Assembly: GCA_007556525.1 (NCBI GenBank)
Contig: SWJS01000002.1
Span: forward strand, 124,001-188,000
Reading direction: 5' to 3'
DNA: 64,000 nucleotides
From: Lysobacteraceae bacterium CU05-9
GTDB taxonomy: Bacteria > Pseudomonadota > Gammaproteobacteria > Xanthomonadales > Xanthomonadaceae
Within the stretch, counting starts at the first letter, position 1, and each line of letters begins with the position of its first letter. Made by a program: the position numbers and the translations under genes. Below the pieces are notes generated by a model. It made no database searches and was not told the DNA's origin. It saw only the letters and a list, made by a program, of their open reading frames with translations. This document shows, piece after piece, positions 55,172-63,889 of this stretch.

Positions 55172-55555
55172 TTAATCCAGATGCAGGATGCCATCGACTT
55201 CAACTTTCACACCGCGAGGCAGTGCGGAGACTTCCACGGTCGTGCGCGTTGGGTATGGCTTTTTGAAAAATTCTGCCATCACCGCATTCACTGCAGCGAA
55301 GTCGTTGAGGTCGGTGAGGAACAAACCGATTTTGACCGCGCTATCAATCGTGCCACCCGCACCGACGCAAATTGCTTCGAAGTTCTGGAATGCACAACGC
55401 GCTTGCGCCGTCACATCACCTTCAATCACCAGCATCGATTCCGGGACCAACGGTGTGCAACCGGAAACAAAAACCATGTCGCCTACTTTGACAGCTTGCG
55501 AGTAAGGACCGATGGCGGCCGGTGCATTTTCGGTATGGATGATTTCACGTGCCAT
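55172..55555 (-). CDS. ridA: RidA family reactive intermediate/imine deaminase
   Basis: Trimeric enzyme that hydrolyses reactive enamine/imine intermediates released by PLP enzymes. 127 residues beginning AREIIHTENAPAAIGPYSQAV. The substrate arginine lies in PYPTRTTVEVSALP, with the usual glutamate near the C-terminus (VEVDGILHLD). It sits two bases after spoT and six before recG, the classic location. Confidence 0.95.
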   Translation of the reverse strand: MAREIIHTENAPAAIGPYSQAVKVGDMVFVSGCTPLVPESMLVIEGDVTAQARCAFQNFEAICVGAGGTIDSAVKIGLFLTDLNDFAAVNAVMAEFFKKPYPTRTTVEVSALPRGVKVEVDGILHLD

Positions 55556-55557
55556 GA

Positions 55558-57735
55558 TTAAATTCGACTCACTCCAAGGACAACTTTCAGACGGCGAAGC
55601 CTGCGCATCACGTCACCCAAATGGGACAGGCTGCGAACTTCGATATTCACGCGCAAAACGCCGACTTGCGTATCACGCTCAATGTATTCCACGCGGTCAA
55701 TGTTCGATTCCGCTTCTGCAATCGCGGCGGCAACTTGCGCCAACGCACCCTGACGGTTGTCGAGCTCCATGCGGATCGATGCAATGTAATCACCGGTGAC
55801 CTTGCGCGCCCAACCGACATTGATCCAGCGCTCCGGATGCTTGCGGTATTCCGCCACGTTCGAGCACTCCAGGCGATGCACGACGATACCCTTGCCCGAT
55901 GTGTGGAAGCCCATGATCTCGTCTCCCGGCACTGCGTTGCAGCAGTTCGAGAAACTGATGACGTTGCGTTCCGTGCCATCAATCAACAACAGCTCTCGGT
56001 TGACCTTCCGCTCTTCCGGCGCGCCCGGTGATGCCGACTTCTCAACGAGCAATGGCGCAACAAGGGAGGGCAAACGGTTGCCCAATGCAATTTCGGCGAG
56101 AAGGTTCTCGAGCCGTTGCATCTTATTCTCCTGCAAATAAGCTTCCAGCGTCGCCGCCGGAATCTTGTCAATCGAAGAACCCAATTGCTCCAGCGCACGG
56201 TCGAGCATGCGATGACCGATCTCAATCGCATCCTCATGCTCCAATTGCTTCAGCTGCTGCCGGATGGATGCACGCGCCTTGCCCGTCACCACAAACTCCA
56301 GCCATTGTGGCTTCGGCGTTGACGATGGGGTCGTTACGATTTCGACCCGATCGCCGTTATCCAATTGCGTTCTCAGCGGCGACAGCTTGCCATTGATGCG
56401 CGCCGTTACGGCGTGATTGCCGACGTCGGTATGAACCATGTACGCGAAGTCCAGCGCAGTCGCATTGCGTGGCAGGGACAAAATATCCCCCTTCGGCGAA
56501 AAGACATAGACCTCTTCCTGAAAGAGATCAATCTTCACATTCTCATAAAATTCCAGCGACGAACGGTTCTGCGCCTGATGATCGGACATCAGCGACGAAA
56601 TCCAGTTCCTCGCACGCATCTCCGCAGAGCTCTGCTGCGCGCCACCGGACTTGTAGGTCCAATGCGCCGCGATGCCCTTCTCCGCAACGAGATCCATTTC
56701 CTCGGTGCGGATCTGCACTTCAACATGCGCGCCATAAGGCCCGAACAAAACCGTATGCAACGATTGATAGCCGTTGCCCTTCGGAATCGCAATGAAGTCA
56801 CGGAATCGCGTATCAACCGGCTTGTAAACGGAATGCACAACGCCTAACGCGTGATAGCAATCCGCCACCGAACGCATGACAAGGCGAAAACCGAAAACAT
56901 CCATCACCTGCGCAAACGTCTTCGACTCCGCTTTCATCTTCGTGTAGATGCTCCACGGCGACTTCACGCGGGAGATCAAACGGTGCTGCAATTTCTCGCG
57001 TGCCAAGCGCTGCGCCAGCTCTGCTTCAATCTGCACCATCGATTCACGGCGCACAACTGGCTGCGCACGGATGCGCTTGCTCAACACGGCATGACGCCAC
57101 GGATACATCGCCTTGAAGCCAAGATCCTGCAGCTCCGACTTCAGCATGTTCATGCCGAGCCGTTGCGCAATCGGCGCATAAACGTCGAGTGTTTCCTTCG
57201 CGATGCGTTGCCGCGCTTCCGCACTCTGCGCACCTAACGTCCGCATGTTGTGCAAACGATCGGCGAGCTTAATCAAAATCACCCGCAAGTCTTCCGCAAT
57301 CGCGAGCATCATCTTGCGGAAGCTCTCCGCATCCGCTTCACGGCGATCCTTGAATTGCAGCTTGTCGAGCTTCGTCACACCTTCAACGATGTTCGCAACA
57401 TCATCGCCAAACTCACGCGACAGATCATCATGCGTGATCGGCGTATCTTCAATGGTGTCGTGCAAAATCGCCGCAATCAAACTATCCGCGTCGAGCCCTT
57501 GCTCGGCCAAAATCTTCGCCACCGCCACCGGATGCGTAATGTACGGCTCACCCGACTTGCGCATCTGTCCCACATGCGCCGCCGCTCCAATCTCATATGC
57601 GCGACGCAATTTCTTCAGCCCTTCGGCATCAAGATACTTCGCGGTCTGCTCCAATTCCAAAACATAATCCGGCACATCACCACTCGTCGGTGGCAACGGT
57701 ACGTTTGTTCGGACAATGGGCTCGATCGAGGTCAT
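55558..57735 (-). CDS. spoT: Bifunctional (p)ppGpp synthetase/hydrolase SpoT
   Basis: Makes and degrades the alarmone (p)ppGpp. It has 725 residues: hydrolase HD domain with His92-Asp93 and Glu96-Asp97 in LHDTIEDT (intact, so hydrolase activity is expected, unlike RelA), synthetase domain from about 240 (SRVKSPWSIYTKM, GVVHSVYKPV), TGS domain (VYVFSPKGDILSLPRNATALDFAY) and C-terminal ACT. In most relatives rpoZ lies directly upstream; here a 256-base repeat region with a terminator separates them, so spoT probably has its own promoter. Confidence 0.96.
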   Translation of the reverse strand: MTSIEPIVRTNVPLPPTSGDVPDYVLELEQTAKYLDAEGLKKLRRAYEIGAAAHVGQMRKSGEPYITHPVAVAKILAEQGLDADSLIAAILHDTIEDTPITHDDLSREFGDDVANIVEGVTKLDKLQFKDRREADAESFRKMMLAIAEDLRVILIKLADRLHNMRTLGAQSAEARQRIAKETLDVYAPIAQRLGMNMLKSELQDLGFKAMYPWRHAVLSKRIRAQPVVRRESMVQIEAELAQRLAREKLQHRLISRVKSPWSIYTKMKAESKTFAQVMDVFGFRLVMRSVADCYHALGVVHSVYKPVDTRFRDFIAIPKGNGYQSLHTVLFGPYGAHVEVQIRTEEMDLVAEKGIAAHWTYKSGGAQQSSAEMRARNWISSLMSDHQAQNRSSLEFYENVKIDLFQEEVYVFSPKGDILSLPRNATALDFAYMVHTDVGNHAVTARINGKLSPLRTQLDNGDRVEIVTTPSSTPKPQWLEFVVTGKARASIRQQLKQLEHEDAIEIGHRMLDRALEQLGSSIDKIPAATLEAYLQENKMQRLENLLAEIALGNRLPSLVAPLLVEKSASPGAPEERKVNRELLLIDGTERNVISFSNCCNAVPGDEIMGFHTSGKGIVVHRLECSNVAEYRKHPERWINVGWARKVTGDYIASIRMELDNRQGALAQVAAAIAEAESNIDRVEYIERDTQVGVLRVNIEVRSLSHLGDVMRRLRRLKVVLGVSRI

Positions 57736-57800
57736 ATCACTTAACTTTAACAGCAGACATTGGTATAGGACTAGCCTCTCGCCTCTACTGTCATCTTCGC

Positions 57801-57983
57801 TGGAGGTAGAGGTAGAGGTAGACGATTGAGTGAAAGCGCGCCGGTGGCGCGAATAAAAGCGGCGCCTGTTGGCGCCGGATACTCACTGGTCTAACTCAAA
57901 CTAATACCCACAGCGCAGCCATAAAAGAAACGGCGCCCATCGGGCGCCGCATCACTCAATCGTCTAACTCTAACTATAACTGG
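57801..57983. repeat. Three-arm, three-hairpin repeat cluster between rpoZ and spoT (locus 5)
   Basis: The left arm (57801-57832) has four GTAGAG-like hexamers then TAGACGATTGAGTGA. Hairpins follow at 57837-57851 (CGCGCC-GGT-GGCGCG) and 57860-57877 (CGGCGCC-TGTT-GGCGCCG), then a right arm (57880-57907, TCACTGGTCTAACTC). A third hairpin (57931-57949) and another right arm (57952-57982, TCACTCAATCGTCTAACTC) complete the cluster. The arms are mutual inverted repeats. Confidence 0.8.
57921..57949 (-). terminator. Intrinsic terminator of rpoZ
   Basis: CGGCGCCC (57931-57938) pairs with GGGCGCCG (57942-57949); on the minus strand it is followed by TTTCTTTTAT. With its arm it is almost identical to the reverse complement of the pepQ terminator at 63890-63953. 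Confidence 0.88.
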
Positions 57984-57991
57984 GTGCGACG

Positions 57992-58291
57992 TTAGTCGTC
58001 ACCCTTCGCCAGATCTTCATCAGACACGAGCTCAGCCGCCTTCCACTCGATCGCTTCACGGTCGCGGCGTTCGCGCTCGGCCTTCTCGACCTGGTTGATG
58101 TAATCTTCGTTGACCAGACGGTCAGCAATTTCGCGCAGCGCAAGCACGGTTGGCTTGTCCTTCGTTTCGCGGTTGTCGAGCATCGGCTCAACACCGTTCG
58201 CCAGTTGACGGGCGCGCTTGGCTGCCATCATCACCAGTTCGAAACGGTTGTCGACGACTTCGAGGCAATCTTCTACGGTAATACGTGCCAT
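57992..58291 (-). CDS. rpoZ: RNA polymerase omega subunit
   Basis: Smallest core subunit; supports beta' folding and part of the ppGpp site. 99 residues beginning [30 protein letters not shown], with [25 protein letters not shown], and an acidic tail. It lies between gmk (112 bases upstream) and the repeat cluster; the TAA stop is nine bases from the repeat arm. Confidence 0.96.
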   Translation of the reverse strand: MARITVEDCLEVVDNRFELVMMAAKRARQLANGVEPMLDNRETKDKPTVLALREIADRLVNEDYINQVEKAERERRDREAIEWKAAELVSDEDLAKGDD

Positions 58292-58402
58292 AAGGATCCT
58301 GCTGGATGTCCAGCGTCAAAAAATTCGTGGGAACTGGTAATTTTCCGCAAAAATGCGCGACTTGTCAACGAAAATCGTGATTTTAGCAATTAAATCAATG
58401 AC

Positions 58403-59020
58403 TTACTCGCCAGAGAGCAGCTCAGAAATCAGGGGTTGATGGCGGGCGACCTGCTGTTCGCGGCGCAGGCGGGAGGCCGTGAAAATCGAGCACATCTCAT
58501 CGACGGCCACCGCGAAGTGTTCGTTGACGATCAGGTAATCGAATTCGCCGTAATGCGACATCTCGTCACGGGCGGCGGCGAGGCGTTGCGCGATTACGTC
58601 TTCCGAATCCTGACCGCGGTTGCGCATGCGCAACTCCAACGCATCACGCGATGGCGGGAGGATGAAGATGGAGATGGCACCGGGCATTTTCGACCGGACT
58701 TGGCGTGCACCTTGCCAATCAATTTCCAACAGGACATCGCGGCCGGATGCCAGCTGCGGTTCAACGGATTGCTTTGCCGTGCCCTTGAAATCACCGTGAA
58801 CTACGGCATATTCGAAAAAATCCCCATCATCAATCATCGACTCAAACGTTGCCTTGTCGACGAAGTTGTAATGCTCCGCATGACGTTCGCCCGGTCGCGG
58901 CTGGCGCGACGTAAACGAAATGGACAACGCAATTTTCGGATCGCGTGCGAGCGCCGCGTTAACGACGCTGGACTTACCGGCGCCCGATGGTGCCGCAACG
59001 ATGAAGAGGGTTCCGCGCAT
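58403..59020 (-). CDS. gmk: Guanylate kinase
   Basis: Phosphorylates GMP to GDP; 205 residues. The P-loop is APSGAGKSS (10-18). The GMP-binding region includes SISFTSRQPRPGE and DFFEYAVVHG, and the lid is RMRNRGQDSEDVIAQRL. First recognisable gene of the gmk-rpoZ-spoT series on this strand, preceded by yicC on the same strand 54 bases away. Confidence 0.97.
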   Translation of the reverse strand: MRGTLFIVAAPSGAGKSSVVNAALARDPKIALSISFTSRQPRPGERHAEHYNFVDKATFESMIDDGDFFEYAVVHGDFKGTAKQSVEPQLASGRDVLLEIDWQGARQVRSKMPGAISIFILPPSRDALELRMRNRGQDSEDVIAQRLAAARDEMSHYGEFDYLIVNEHFAVAVDEMCSIFTASRLRREQQVARHQPLISELLSGE

Positions 59021-59073
59021 GGGAAGATTTTTTCGGAAGCTACTGATTGATTACAGTAACCGAAAATCCGTGG

Positions 59074-59934
59074 TTATTCGATGTTTTGGATCTGTTCGCG
59101 GATCTGGTCGATCAGAACTTTCAGCTCCACGCTGGCGTTACCCGTGCGCGAATCGACCGACTTTGAGCCCAGTGTATTCGCTTCGCGATTGAATTCCTGC
59201 AGCAAAAAATCCATCCGCCGCCCCACCGCCTCATCCAACGCAACCACGCGGCGTGCCTCGGCAATATGCGAATCCAGGCGATCCAATTCTTCATCCACAT
59301 CCAGCTTGGTCAACGCAATCACGAGTTCCTGCTCGATGCGTTGCGGATCGATCGTGACATCAACATCGCCGAGTCGTTTCATCAGTCGTGCACGTTGCGC
59401 TTCACGGATCGCAGGGATCCAGCTGCGTGCATCCTTCGCGATCGCTTCGATGCCGTCAAGGCGCGTCACGATGACATCCTTCAACTTTGCGCCTTCGCGT
59501 TGACGGGCCTCGATGAAAGCATCAACCGTCTTACGAACGAGATCGAGAACGGCTTTCTGCAAACCTTCTGAATCAACTTCCTGCGATGCCATGACGCCCG
59601 GCAACGTGAGCAAGCGCGCGAATTCAACATTGAGGTTCGGGAATTGGCTGTTCGCGTTCTGGGCGGCCTTCGCATATTCCGCGAGCACTTGTTGATTGAT
59701 GCTCAGCGACTCTTCGCCTTCGCCACGGCGAAGACGCATGTTCACTTCGACTTTGCCGCGCGTGACTTTCGCTTGAACGAGTTGGCGGATTGCCGGCTCG
59801 AATTGGCGGATCTCGTCGGGCGAGCGGATGCTCAATTCAAGGTGACGCGAGTTGACCGAACGGACTTCGCATGTGACTTGCCCCCACGGCGTTGTGGTGG
59901 CGGCGTTGGCATAGCCGGTCATGCTCTTGATCAT
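59074..59934 (-). CDS. yicC: YicC family protein (putative endoribonuclease)
   Basis: 286 residues from ATG 59934, giving the conserved MIKSMTGYA N-terminus; the longer frame is rejected. VRSVNSRHLEL and the C-terminal FLLQEFNREANTLGSKS are family signatures. E. coli YicC has been reported to promote sRNA degradation as an endoribonuclease; transfer of that role is inference. Together with gmk it follows a common gammaproteobacterial arrangement, divergent from rph. Confidence 0.94.
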   Translation of the reverse strand: MIKSMTGYANAATTTPWGQVTCEVRSVNSRHLELSIRSPDEIRQFEPAIRQLVQAKVTRGKVEVNMRLRRGEGEESLSINQQVLAEYAKAAQNANSQFPNLNVEFARLLTLPGVMASQEVDSEGLQKAVLDLVRKTVDAFIEARQREGAKLKDVIVTRLDGIEAIAKDARSWIPAIREAQRARLMKRLGDVDVTIDPQRIEQELVIALTKLDVDEELDRLDSHIAEARRVVALDEAVGRRMDFLLQEFNREANTLGSKSVDSRTGNASVELKVLIDQIREQIQNIE

Positions 59935-60018
59935 TTTGGCCTTGGATAACCCGCAAAAAGGAAAGGAATGGCTCAATGGTAAACTTTGGACACGTCTTTT
60001 GGAACGTTCATTACAAAC

Positions 60019-60750
60019 ATGTCTACCCCATCACCCCGCCCGAGTGGCCGTGATCCGTCGCAACTTCGCGAAGTTTCGATTCAACGTGGTTTTACCAAGC
60101 ATGCCGCCGGTTCGGTGCTGATTTCGTTCGGTGATACGCGCGTTCTCTGCACAGCGTCGATTGAGAATCGTGTGCCCGGATTTTTGCGTGGTACTGGCGA
60201 AGGTTGGGTCACTGCAGAATATGGGATGTTGCCTGGCGCGACGAACACCCGCTTTGAGCGTGAAGCTGCGAAGGGCAAGCAAGGCGGTCGTACGTTGGAG
60301 ATTCAACGATTGATTGGTCGCTCGTTGCGTGCGTGCATCGACCGTTCGGCGTTGGGCGAGCGCACGATTACTTTGGACTGTGATGTTTTGCAGGCCGATG
60401 GTGGAACTCGAACTGCTGCAATTACCGGTGCTTACGTTGCGCTGGTGGATGCGATCAATGTGTTGCTCGCGCGTGGCGATATCAAAAAGAATCCATTGTT
60501 CGGCGCCGTCGCCGCAGTATCTGTAGGTGTGTTCAATGGTGTGCCTGTTTTGGATCTCGATTACGCAGAAGATTCCAATTGCGATACCGATATGAATGTC
60601 GTGATGAATGACGGTGGTGGTTTCATTGAAGTGCAAGGCACTGCCGAAGGGCATGCATTCCGTCGCGATGAATTGAATGCATTGATGGATCTTGCCGAGA
60701 ATGGCATCACGCAATTGCTCGCCGCACAAAACGAGGCACTCGGTCGATGA
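60019..60750 (+). CDS. rph: Ribonuclease PH
   Basis: Phosphorolytic 3'-5' exonuclease trimming tRNA precursors; 243 residues from ATG 60019, with a Pro/Ser-rich start ([18 protein letters not shown]). [31 protein letters not shown] and [16 protein letters not shown] (phosphate site) are intact, and the frame is complete. The longer upstream frame is unsupported. It is divergent from yicC and overlaps rdgB by four bases. Confidence 0.97.
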   Translation: MSTPSPRPSGRDPSQLREVSIQRGFTKHAAGSVLISFGDTRVLCTASIENRVPGFLRGTGEGWVTAEYGMLPGATNTRFEREAAKGKQGGRTLEIQRLIGRSLRACIDRSALGERTITLDCDVLQADGGTRTAAITGAYVALVDAINVLLARGDIKKNPLFGAVAAVSVGVFNGVPVLDLDYAEDSNCDTDMNVVMNDGGGFIEVQGTAEGHAFRRDELNALMDLAENGITQLLAAQNEALGR

Positions 60751-61349
60751 AGGTCGTCATTGCCAGTTCCAATAAAGGCAAAATCCGGGAGTTCGAAGAA
60801 TTGCTCGCCGACTTGCCATGGACCGTTGTTCCGCAGACTGAGTTGAATGTCAGTGACATCGACGAGACGGGTTTGACGTTTGTTGAGAATGCGATCTTGA
60901 AAGCGCGCCACGCGTGCGAAGTCACCGGCTTACCTGCGATCGCCGACGATTCCGGTTTGTGTGTGGCTGCGTTAGGTGGTGCACCGGGTTTGTATTCGGC
61001 ACGTTACGCCGGCACGCACGGTGATGCGAAAGCGAACATGGCAAAGCTGCAAGGTGAATTGTTGAAGTTGGGTGATGTACCGAGGGATGCGTTTTTTATC
61101 TCGGTGATTGCATTCCTGCAAAGCGCCGATGATCCGGCACCGATCGTGGTCGAAGGTCGTTGGCATGGACGCGTCATTGATGAGCAACGGGGTGATGGTG
61201 GCTTTGGCTACGATCCGATGTTCCTTGATCCGAACTTCAACTTGACGGCCGCAGAGATTGATCCCGACGTCAAAAATGCCATCTCGCACCGCGGTCGCGC
61301 CATGCGCTTGCTCCGCGAGCATTTGAGCCCGTCGCCACGATTGGCATAA
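60747..61349 (+). CDS. rdgB: XTP/dITP pyrophosphatase (RdgB/HAM1)
   Basis: House-cleaning enzyme that removes deaminated purine nucleotides; 200 residues. [17 protein letters not shown] (4-20) is the nucleotide-binding start. [44 protein letters not shown] and ISHRGRAM are the remaining signatures. Its ATG overlaps the rph stop (ATGA). Part of the rph-rdgB-hemW operon seen in many proteobacteria. Confidence 0.97.
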   Translation: MKVVIASSNKGKIREFEELLADLPWTVVPQTELNVSDIDETGLTFVENAILKARHACEVTGLPAIADDSGLCVAALGGAPGLYSARYAGTHGDAKANMAKLQGELLKLGDVPRDAFFISVIAFLQSADDPAPIVVEGRWHGRVIDEQRGDGGFGYDPMFLDPNFNLTAAEIDPDVKNAISHRGRAMRLLREHLSPSPRLA

Positions 61350-61362
61350 CGACTTGGACTTG

Positions 61363-62508
61363 ATGACGCCACCGCTGTCGCTATACGTCCACATTCCCTG
61401 GTGCGTGCGCAAGTGTCCTTACTGCGATTTCAATTCGCATGAGGGCCGTGGTACATTGCCGTTCGAAGAATACGTTGCGGCATTGATCCGCGATCTCGAA
61501 CAGGACTTGCCTTTGGTTTGGGGACGCGTGGTGCATTCGGTTTTCTTTGGCGGTGGAACGCCATCGTTGATGCCGCCCGAATTCATCGATTCTTTCCTTC
61601 AGCAAGCTTCTGCGCGCATGCGTTTCGCACCGGATTGCGAAATCACGATGGAGACGAATCCCGGCACCGCAGAACATGGTCGCTTCGAACATTACTTAGC
61701 AGCCGGCGTGAACCGTTTGAGCTTCGGCGTGCAGTCGTTTGATGATGCGGTGCTCGCCAAGCTCGGGCGGATCCATGGTTCGCAGGAAGCGCGCAATGCC
61801 GTTCGCATGGCGCAGGATGCTGGCTTCTCAAATATCAACCTCGACTTGATGTATGCCCTGCCCGATCAGACGTTGGACATGGCGTTGTTTGATGTGGCAT
61901 CGGCAGTCGAGTTGTCACCGACACATATCTCGCACTACCAGCTGACGATGGAACCGAATACGGTGTTTTTCGCGAAGCCACCGTCCGGTTTGCCCGACGA
62001 TGATTCGTCATGGGATATCCAAGTGGAGTGCCAAAAAGCCCTCGCCTCCGCCGGCTATCTGCAATACGAGACTTCCGCATATGCACGCGATGGCAAACGC
62101 TGCGAACATAACTTGAACTACTGGCGCTACGGCGATTATCTCGGCATCGGTGCGGGTGCTCACGGCAAAATCACCATGGGCGCCACGCAGGAAATCATCC
62201 GCCGCTGGAAGGTCAAGCATCCGCGCACGTTCATGGAGACTGCCGGCACGATCCCCTGTATCGGTGGCGACGATGTGATTGAGCCGTCGCGTCGTCCGTT
62301 CGAGTTCATGATGAATGCGCTGCGGTTGAACGATGGTTTTGGCTTGAATATGTTTGAATTGCGCACTGGCTTATCGCGCGATGTGATCATGCCGCAGCTC
62401 AATGAGGCGCTGGCGAAGGGCTTCATTTCACTCACGGATAACGAATGGGTTAAGCCCACGGATCTCGGTCGTCAATTTACGAATGACGTCATGACGTTGT
62501 TTTTGTAA
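61363..62508 (+). CDS. hemW: Radical SAM haem chaperone HemW
   Basis: Binds haem and a 4Fe-4S cluster; related to but not an active coproporphyrinogen oxidase. 381 residues from ATG 61363; a TTG three codons earlier is an alternative. LYVHIPWCVRKCPYCDF has the Cys-x3-Cys-x2-Cys motif without the extra Cys of HemN (the position after CDF is Asn), which supports HemW. FFGGGTPSLM, ETNPGT, RLSFGVQSF and LDLMYALPDQT are typical. It follows rdgB by 13 bases. Confidence 0.93.
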   Translation: MTPPLSLYVHIPWCVRKCPYCDFNSHEGRGTLPFEEYVAALIRDLEQDLPLVWGRVVHSVFFGGGTPSLMPPEFIDSFLQQASARMRFAPDCEITMETNPGTAEHGRFEHYLAAGVNRLSFGVQSFDDAVLAKLGRIHGSQEARNAVRMAQDAGFSNINLDLMYALPDQTLDMALFDVASAVELSPTHISHYQLTMEPNTVFFAKPPSGLPDDDSSWDIQVECQKALASAGYLQYETSAYARDGKRCEHNLNYWRYGDYLGIGAGAHGKITMGATQEIIRRWKVKHPRTFMETAGTIPCIGGDDVIEPSRRPFEFMMNALRLNDGFGLNMFELRTGLSRDVIMPQLNEALAKGFISLTDNEWVKPTDLGRQFTNDVMTLFL

Positions 62509-62554
62509 ATCTGCCAAAATGGTGAAATCACGCGTTGACGCAAGGTTTCCCCAA

Positions 62555-63886
62555 ATGTCCCTCGATTCCACTCTCGCCGCCGAATATCCCGCTCACATCG
62601 CTGAAGTCAGCAAACGCGCCACCGTTGCGCTCGAACGTGGGGGCTTCGATCATCTGGTCATCCCGTCCGGCGTTTTGCGCTATCAAGTGTTTGATGATCG
62701 CGACTATGCGTTCGCGGTGAATCCGAATTTCAAATATTGGGTACCGATCACCAACGCGCCGAGTTCGTGGATCGTATTTACGCCGGGCTCGAAGCCCAAG
62801 TTGATTTTCATGCAGCCGCATGATTACTGGCATTCGGTACCGCAAGATCCATCCGGTTATTGGGTTGATCAATTCGACATCGTGATCATTCGCGAAGCCG
62901 ACGAAGCGTTGAAGCATCTCCCATCATCGGGCAAGCTCGCGATCCTTGGTGAAGAAAATTCGGCGTTGGGTTCCTTCGTCCCAAACAACCCTGCGCCTGT
63001 TCTGGATTACCTCGACTACCACCGCCATTCCAAAACCCCTTACGAAATTACGATGATGCGTGAAGCCACGCGCATCGGCGTGTTGGGCCACCTCGCTGCC
63101 GAGAAAGCATTCCGCGAAGGCAAGTCGGAGTTTGCAATCCATCTCGCGTATCAGGAAGCAACGCAGCAAGAACCATTCGATCTGCCGTACATGAACATCA
63201 TTGGCTTGAATGAGAATGGTGCAGTTTTGCACTATACCAACCGTGCGCGCACTGCCCCACCAAAGTTGCTGTCGTTCCTGATTGATGCGGGCGCGTCGTT
63301 CGGCGGTTACGCATCCGACATCACACGCACTTACTCGTACGTGCAGGATGAGTTCCAAGCGATGGTCGATGCGGTGGACAAAGCGGAGCTGGAATTGTGC
63401 GCGATGGTTGTACCAGGTGTAGATTACAAGGAAATCCACATGGCGACGCACATGGAAATGTCGCAGATCCTTAACGACTTCGGCGTGATTACTTGCTCGC
63501 CGGAAGCGGCGTTGGCGGGGCGGATTAGCAATGCGTTTTTCCCGCATGGCATTGGTCACCCGATTGGCTTGCAGGTGCACGACGTTGCCGGCTTCCATGC
63601 TGCGGATACCGGCGGTCGCATCGAGCGTCCGGTTGGTCAGCCATACTTGCGCTTGACGCGTGAACTGATGGAAAACTCCGTCGTCACCATCGAGCCTGGC
63701 ATCTACTTCATTCAAATGTTGCTCGACGAAGTGCGCGCGACGGATGCAACCAAGGACGTCAACTGGGATCGCGTGGCTGAATTCATGCCTTATGGCGGCA
63801 TCCGCATTGAGGACAACGTGGTGGCACGCTCGAGCAGCGCGCCCTTGAATCTCACGCGTGAGGAGTTTGCGAAAGCGCGCTCTTGA
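62555..63886 (+). CDS. pepQ: Xaa-Pro dipeptidase (M24 family)
   Basis: Dinuclear-metal prolidase; 443 residues from ATG 62555, exactly the length of E. coli PepQ, with AAGG upstream. The longer frame adds 12 residues without support. Metal ligands are visible: Asp in DAGASFGGYASDITRTYSY (two), His in FPHGIGHPIGLQVHD, Glu in EPGIYF and Glu in GGIRIEDN. Such enzymes also hydrolyse some organophosphate esters. Followed three bases later by repeat locus 6 and its terminator. Confidence 0.96.
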   Translation: MSLDSTLAAEYPAHIAEVSKRATVALERGGFDHLVIPSGVLRYQVFDDRDYAFAVNPNFKYWVPITNAPSSWIVFTPGSKPKLIFMQPHDYWHSVPQDPSGYWVDQFDIVIIREADEALKHLPSSGKLAILGEENSALGSFVPNNPAPVLDYLDYHRHSKTPYEITMMREATRIGVLGHLAAEKAFREGKSEFAIHLAYQEATQQEPFDLPYMNIIGLNENGAVLHYTNRARTAPPKLLSFLIDAGASFGGYASDITRTYSYVQDEFQAMVDAVDKAELELCAMVVPGVDYKEIHMATHMEMSQILNDFGVITCSPEAALAGRISNAFFPHGIGHPIGLQVHDVAGFHAADTGGRIERPVGQPYLRLTRELMENSVVTIEPGIYFIQMLLDEVRATDATKDVNWDRVAEFMPYGGIRIEDNVVARSSSAPLNLTREEFAKARS

Positions 63887-63889
63887 GCA

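Noticed and set aside
57801-57983. Short-period repeats as a CRISPR array or telomere-like tract
   Set aside because: Units are only six bases, there are no regular spacers and no cas genes; the arrays are two to four units long.
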